Part shown: positions 61,080 through 64,000 of the stretch, piece after piece
Layout of the letters: the number at the start of each line of letters is the position of its first letter
How positions within the stretch are numbered: position 1 is the first letter of the stretch
The notes under the pieces: generated by a model
Told to the model about the DNA's origin: nothing
Databases searched by the model: none
Seen by the model: the letters and a program-made list of their open reading frames with translations, nothing else
Made by a program: the position numbers and the translations under genes
Assembly (NCBI RefSeq): GCF_004664715.2
Contig: NC_051083.1
Location: 94,021,920-94,085,919 of the forward strand
DNA from: Peromyscus leucopus
Lineage: Eukaryota; Chordata; Mammalia; Rodentia; Cricetidae
Direction of reading: 5' to 3'
Length of the DNA stretch: 64,000 nt

Positions 61080-61500
61080 TGGAGAGGAGTCTAGGCTTGC
61101 CACCTTCTGATGTACTCTAACCCTGTATGCTTTAGTGTCTACTTCCCAAACCCTACTGAAACTCCTTTTACAAAGGTTACTTGTGACCTATGATTACCCA
61201 ATCTAGCCCACCCCTCACCTTTAAAAAACTAAATTTTCACATTTCTCTTGGTCTTTGCATATTTGACAGTGATGAATCTTTTCCTGAAAGATTACCATGT
61301 TTCTCCTGATTATCCTCTGAGTTTGGCCCAGACCTGCATTTGCAACTGCCTTGAATGTTACAGTATCTTCACAACCAGTGTCCCTGCCTCCCAGGCTTTC
61401 CTGTTTTGCTCTCTTCCCCTTATTGCTGCTAGGTTAATACCCTAAATGTAGCTGTGATTATGTCATTTCCTTATTCAACAGCCTTCATAAACCCCAATAC
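61080..61500 (-). mobile_element. Ancient L2-like relic
   Basis: gctgctaggttaataccc, gattatgtcatttccttatt, caacagccttcataaacccc follow the antisense L2 3' order as remembered. Confidence 0.5.
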
Positions 61501-61554
61501 GAAAACAAATAGGTACAAAACCATTTGTACATTCAAGACTCTCAAAACAGGGCT

Positions 61555-61700
61555 TTTTTTTTCCAGATGGGCTCTCATTATGAAGCATTGGTTGGCCTGG
61601 AACTTGCTCTATAGCCCCGACTAGCCTGGAACACACAGAGATTTGCATGTCTTTGTTTCCCAAGTGCTTGGATTAACGGTGTGTACAACCACACCCAGCA
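61555..61700 (-). mobile_element. B1 SINE (older)
   Basis: tggttggcctggaacttgct, ctatagccccgactagcctg, tgtacaaccacacccagc. Confidence 0.8.
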
Positions 61701-61784
61701 AAACAGGGTTTTGATCTCCATTTTCATCCTTATACCCTGTGTTCTAGTCAAACTAAACTCTTGATTGATCCCTGAATAGGAACA

Positions 61785-61937
61785 ATATTTGTTTTTTTCT
61801 TGAGAAAAGGAGCTTATTACATTGTTCAGTACAAAATAACTAAACAATAGTTCAAACTCCTAGGCTCAAGTCGTCTTCCTGCCTCAGCTGTCCCAGTAGC
61901 TGGGACTATGGGTGTATGCCACCACTCTTGGCTGCTT
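61785..61937 (-). mobile_element. 7SL-derived monomer (proto-B1 / FLAM-like)
   Basis: tcaaactcctaggctcaagt, cgtcttcctgcctcagctgt, cccagtagctgggactatgg, gtgtatgccaccactcttgg. Closer to 7SL/Alu-monomer text than to B1. The 5' end is disrupted. Confidence 0.55.
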
Positions 61938-61939
61938 TA

Positions 61940-62110
61940 TCTTTATTTTTGATCATCTTATTCCTCGTGCCTGGAACACCCTGCCTCCCACTATCCTGGT
62001 CTGTTAAATCTGTTAAATTCCTGCTTATCCTTCAAGATCCATTACTGCACCCTAAGCACACGAGATACTCACATGTTTTTGTTATGGCAAATCTCTGAAC
62101 TGTCATTTCT
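61940..62110 (-). mobile_element. L2-like relic
   Basis: tcctcgtgcctggaacaccc, tgcttatccttcaagatcca resemble antisense L2. Confidence 0.4.
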
Positions 62111-62335
62111 TCTTTATCCTTTTGACATCTATTTAGTTTAGTGATTATGCCTAATTCAGTGATTGCTGCCGTTCCCTTGTCCTTTTCCCCCACTCCTTTC
62201 TACTGAGAACAAAGATTTAAATGATAGCAGAATTAAAGAAAGTTGAGAGAAACACCTCCAGAAATAAATGAAATAAAGCAGAGGTGACATGGGTTACTTC
62301 CATGGAAATGAAGCTAGGGAAACCAAGAAAGATCT

Positions 62336-62694
62336 GTGTACTAGTGACTTTTCTGTTGCTATGATAAAATACCGAGACCCAAACCAATAAATACAAGAAA
62401 GAGTTTCTTTTGGTTTAAGGTTCCACAGGGATAAGAGTCCATCACCATGAGGAACCATGACATCAAGAGCAGGCATGAGGATGGGACTAGGAAGCTGAGA
62501 TATCACTCCTTCATCTGTTAGCAAGAAGCAAAGAGAGTGAACTGAAAATGGGGCAAGGCTATGGATTTTCAAAGCCCACCCCCAATAATACACTTCTTCC
62601 AGCAAGGCTGCACCTCCTATAACCTCAATAAACAGTGCCAAAGTGTTCAAATACTCAAGTGTATGGAAAATACTTCACATTTCAACCATCACAG
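62336..62694 (+). mobile_element. Old MT/ORR-type MaLR solo LTR
   Basis: TGTGTACTAGTGACTTTTCT, gttgctatgataaaatacc, aaagcccacccccaataa, ending ttcaaccatcaca. Target duplication not clear. Confidence 0.7.
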
Positions 62695-62706
62695 TAAGAC
62701 ATGAAG

Positions 62707-62867
62707 TGAGCCAGGCACTGGTGGCGCACGCCTTTAATCCCAGCACTCGGGAGGCAGAGGCAGGTGGATCTCTCTGAGTTCAAGGCCAGCCTGGTCTACA
62801 GAGTGAGTTCCAGGAAAGGCTGCAAAGCTACACAGAGAAACCCTGTATCAAAAACAACAACAACACA
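62707..62867 (+). mobile_element. Young B1 SINE with perfect 11-bp target duplication
   Basis: Target aagacatgaag at 62696-62706 and 62868-62878. Near-consensus body with an AACAAC-type tail. Confidence 0.95.
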
Positions 62868-62878
62868 AAGACATGAAG

Positions 62879-63928
62879 GGAAACAAGAGTTAAGCTAGTC
62901 TTCAAAATTCCATTTAAGAAAAAGTGAAATCAGATTAACCAGTGTTGCTATACATACATTTATATGAATATATTCTTTTCGACACATTCACAAAACAATG
63001 CCAAGACTATTAAGGAGGCACAGTTACTTCCTAGACAGTAAAAGATTCAAGAACACGAGATCCCTCTCTTTGTCTACATCCCTTTACTCTTTAGTGTCCT
63101 TCCCATCCTCTCTTTCAATAGCATGAACATTGAACAGCTATAAACCATAGCAGCCATGGAGACAGCAATGAAACAATGAGCATGACCCAGGGAAAGAATA
63201 CTACCAGAATAAGGATCAAGGTACTGGGGTATTATGTTTGGGACAGATTTGGTAGTATTGAGATGGTGGATAAGAGAGCAGTATACACTGAGACCAGTTC
63301 TGGAGGGGAAGCAGCTATCAAAACTAATATCTGGAGAGAGGGAAGAATGGATGTCTATGATCAATATAGAGAGACATAATATTTTATTTTTCACTGAAGG
63401 AATGGGAGAGAGTAGCTTGTTCAACTGGAAATACATTAGAGTTCTAAGTACTGGTACAACTATGTTATGTTCAAAATATCTGCAAAGTGATTCTCATGTG
63501 AACCTAAAAGGAGCTGTGTACCAGTAAGCGATGGTAAATAGTAGACATTTTCCAGATAGAATCAGGCTTTGTGTTCGAAACTCTTTGTGTTTTGTGGAAG
63601 GAAAACTGCAATATAAAGTTTGATTTAGGTGAATACCACATTCAAGGTACAATATATTTTTTCATGAAGAGGCCTACTAATAAGTATATAATGTTATAAA
63701 TAAAAATGCAAAGCATTATAGAATATTGATCCAAAACTGTGGATTAATTAGGAATCCAGGTTTCAGTCCTAGCTTTTGCTACATATTTATTTTATAGCTA
63801 CAAAGCACTTTACCCTCACTCTGTCACTCACTTCCACCTCATTAAGATGCTAGCATATCCTTCTTTGTGAAATTGTTATAGTTCTGGTACATAAGAAATT
63901 GGCAAGAAGCACTCATTCAATAAATTAT
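62879..63928. other. MID2 intron 2 sequence
   Basis: No clear gene or repeat. Confidence 0.4.
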
Positions 63929-64000
63929 GGGGCTGGGGAAACAATTCAGTTGGTAAGCTGCTTGCTATGCAAGCATGAAGACTGGACTTTGATCATCAGA
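63929..64000 (+). mobile_element. tRNA-derived SINE, cut by the window end
   Basis: Head ggggctggggaaacaattca, then gcttgctatgcaagcatga; B2/B3 or B4-like, incomplete. Confidence 0.55.

Overview
This is mammalian, almost certainly rodent, genomic DNA. It is packed with B1, B2/B3, B4 and ID SINEs, MT-type MaLR LTRs and L1 3' ends. The young B1 copies carry a diagnostic middle segment (reading gctttgcgcctttcctgg on the reverse strand) that I associate with cricetid rodents (deer mice, voles, hamsters) rather than Mus or Rattus; that species call is inference.

The one protein-coding gene I can support is MID2 (TRIM1), an X-linked RING/B-box E3 ligase. Its first exon lies in a CpG island (about 34590-35720). 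The start codon ATG (35190) sits 4 nt before a splice donor, so the exon contributes only ATG+G. A 12.8-kb intron follows. Exon 2 (48036-48751) then encodes the N-terminal tail, RING, B-box 1 and B-box 2 (residues 2-240). All eight RING and all sixteen B-box zinc ligands are intact. The window ends inside intron 2; the coiled-coil, COS, FN3 and SPRY exons lie beyond 64000.

Layout: 1-34 kb is upstream intergenic DNA, mostly old transposons. It includes a 10-kb stretch (17.4-27.3 kb) with six same-orientation MT LTRs, one pair bounding a MaLR provirus that itself carries another ERV LTR. 34.4-35.7 kb is the MID2 promoter and 5'UTR with (AC)33 and (CGG)10 tracts. 35.7-48 kb is intron 1, 48-48.75 kb is exon 2, and 48.75-64 kb is intron 2. 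Intron 2 contains a U6 snRNA pseudogene, a solo LTR inside a B1, and a tandem duplication split by an LTR.

I found no CRISPR, operon or novel multi-gene system. The most interesting signal is the start-site architecture of MID2. A strong-context 9-codon uORF overlaps the main AUG and stops just past the splice junction. A second in-frame AUG, matching the MID1-like start, lies 52 nt further on. The 5'UTR frame upstream of the main AUG is open, reads the CGG tract as polyalanine, and holds a CUG in strong context. Other signals are a perfect 21-bp hairpin at 7841-7888 and several repeat-free stretches that look like candidate regulatory elements.
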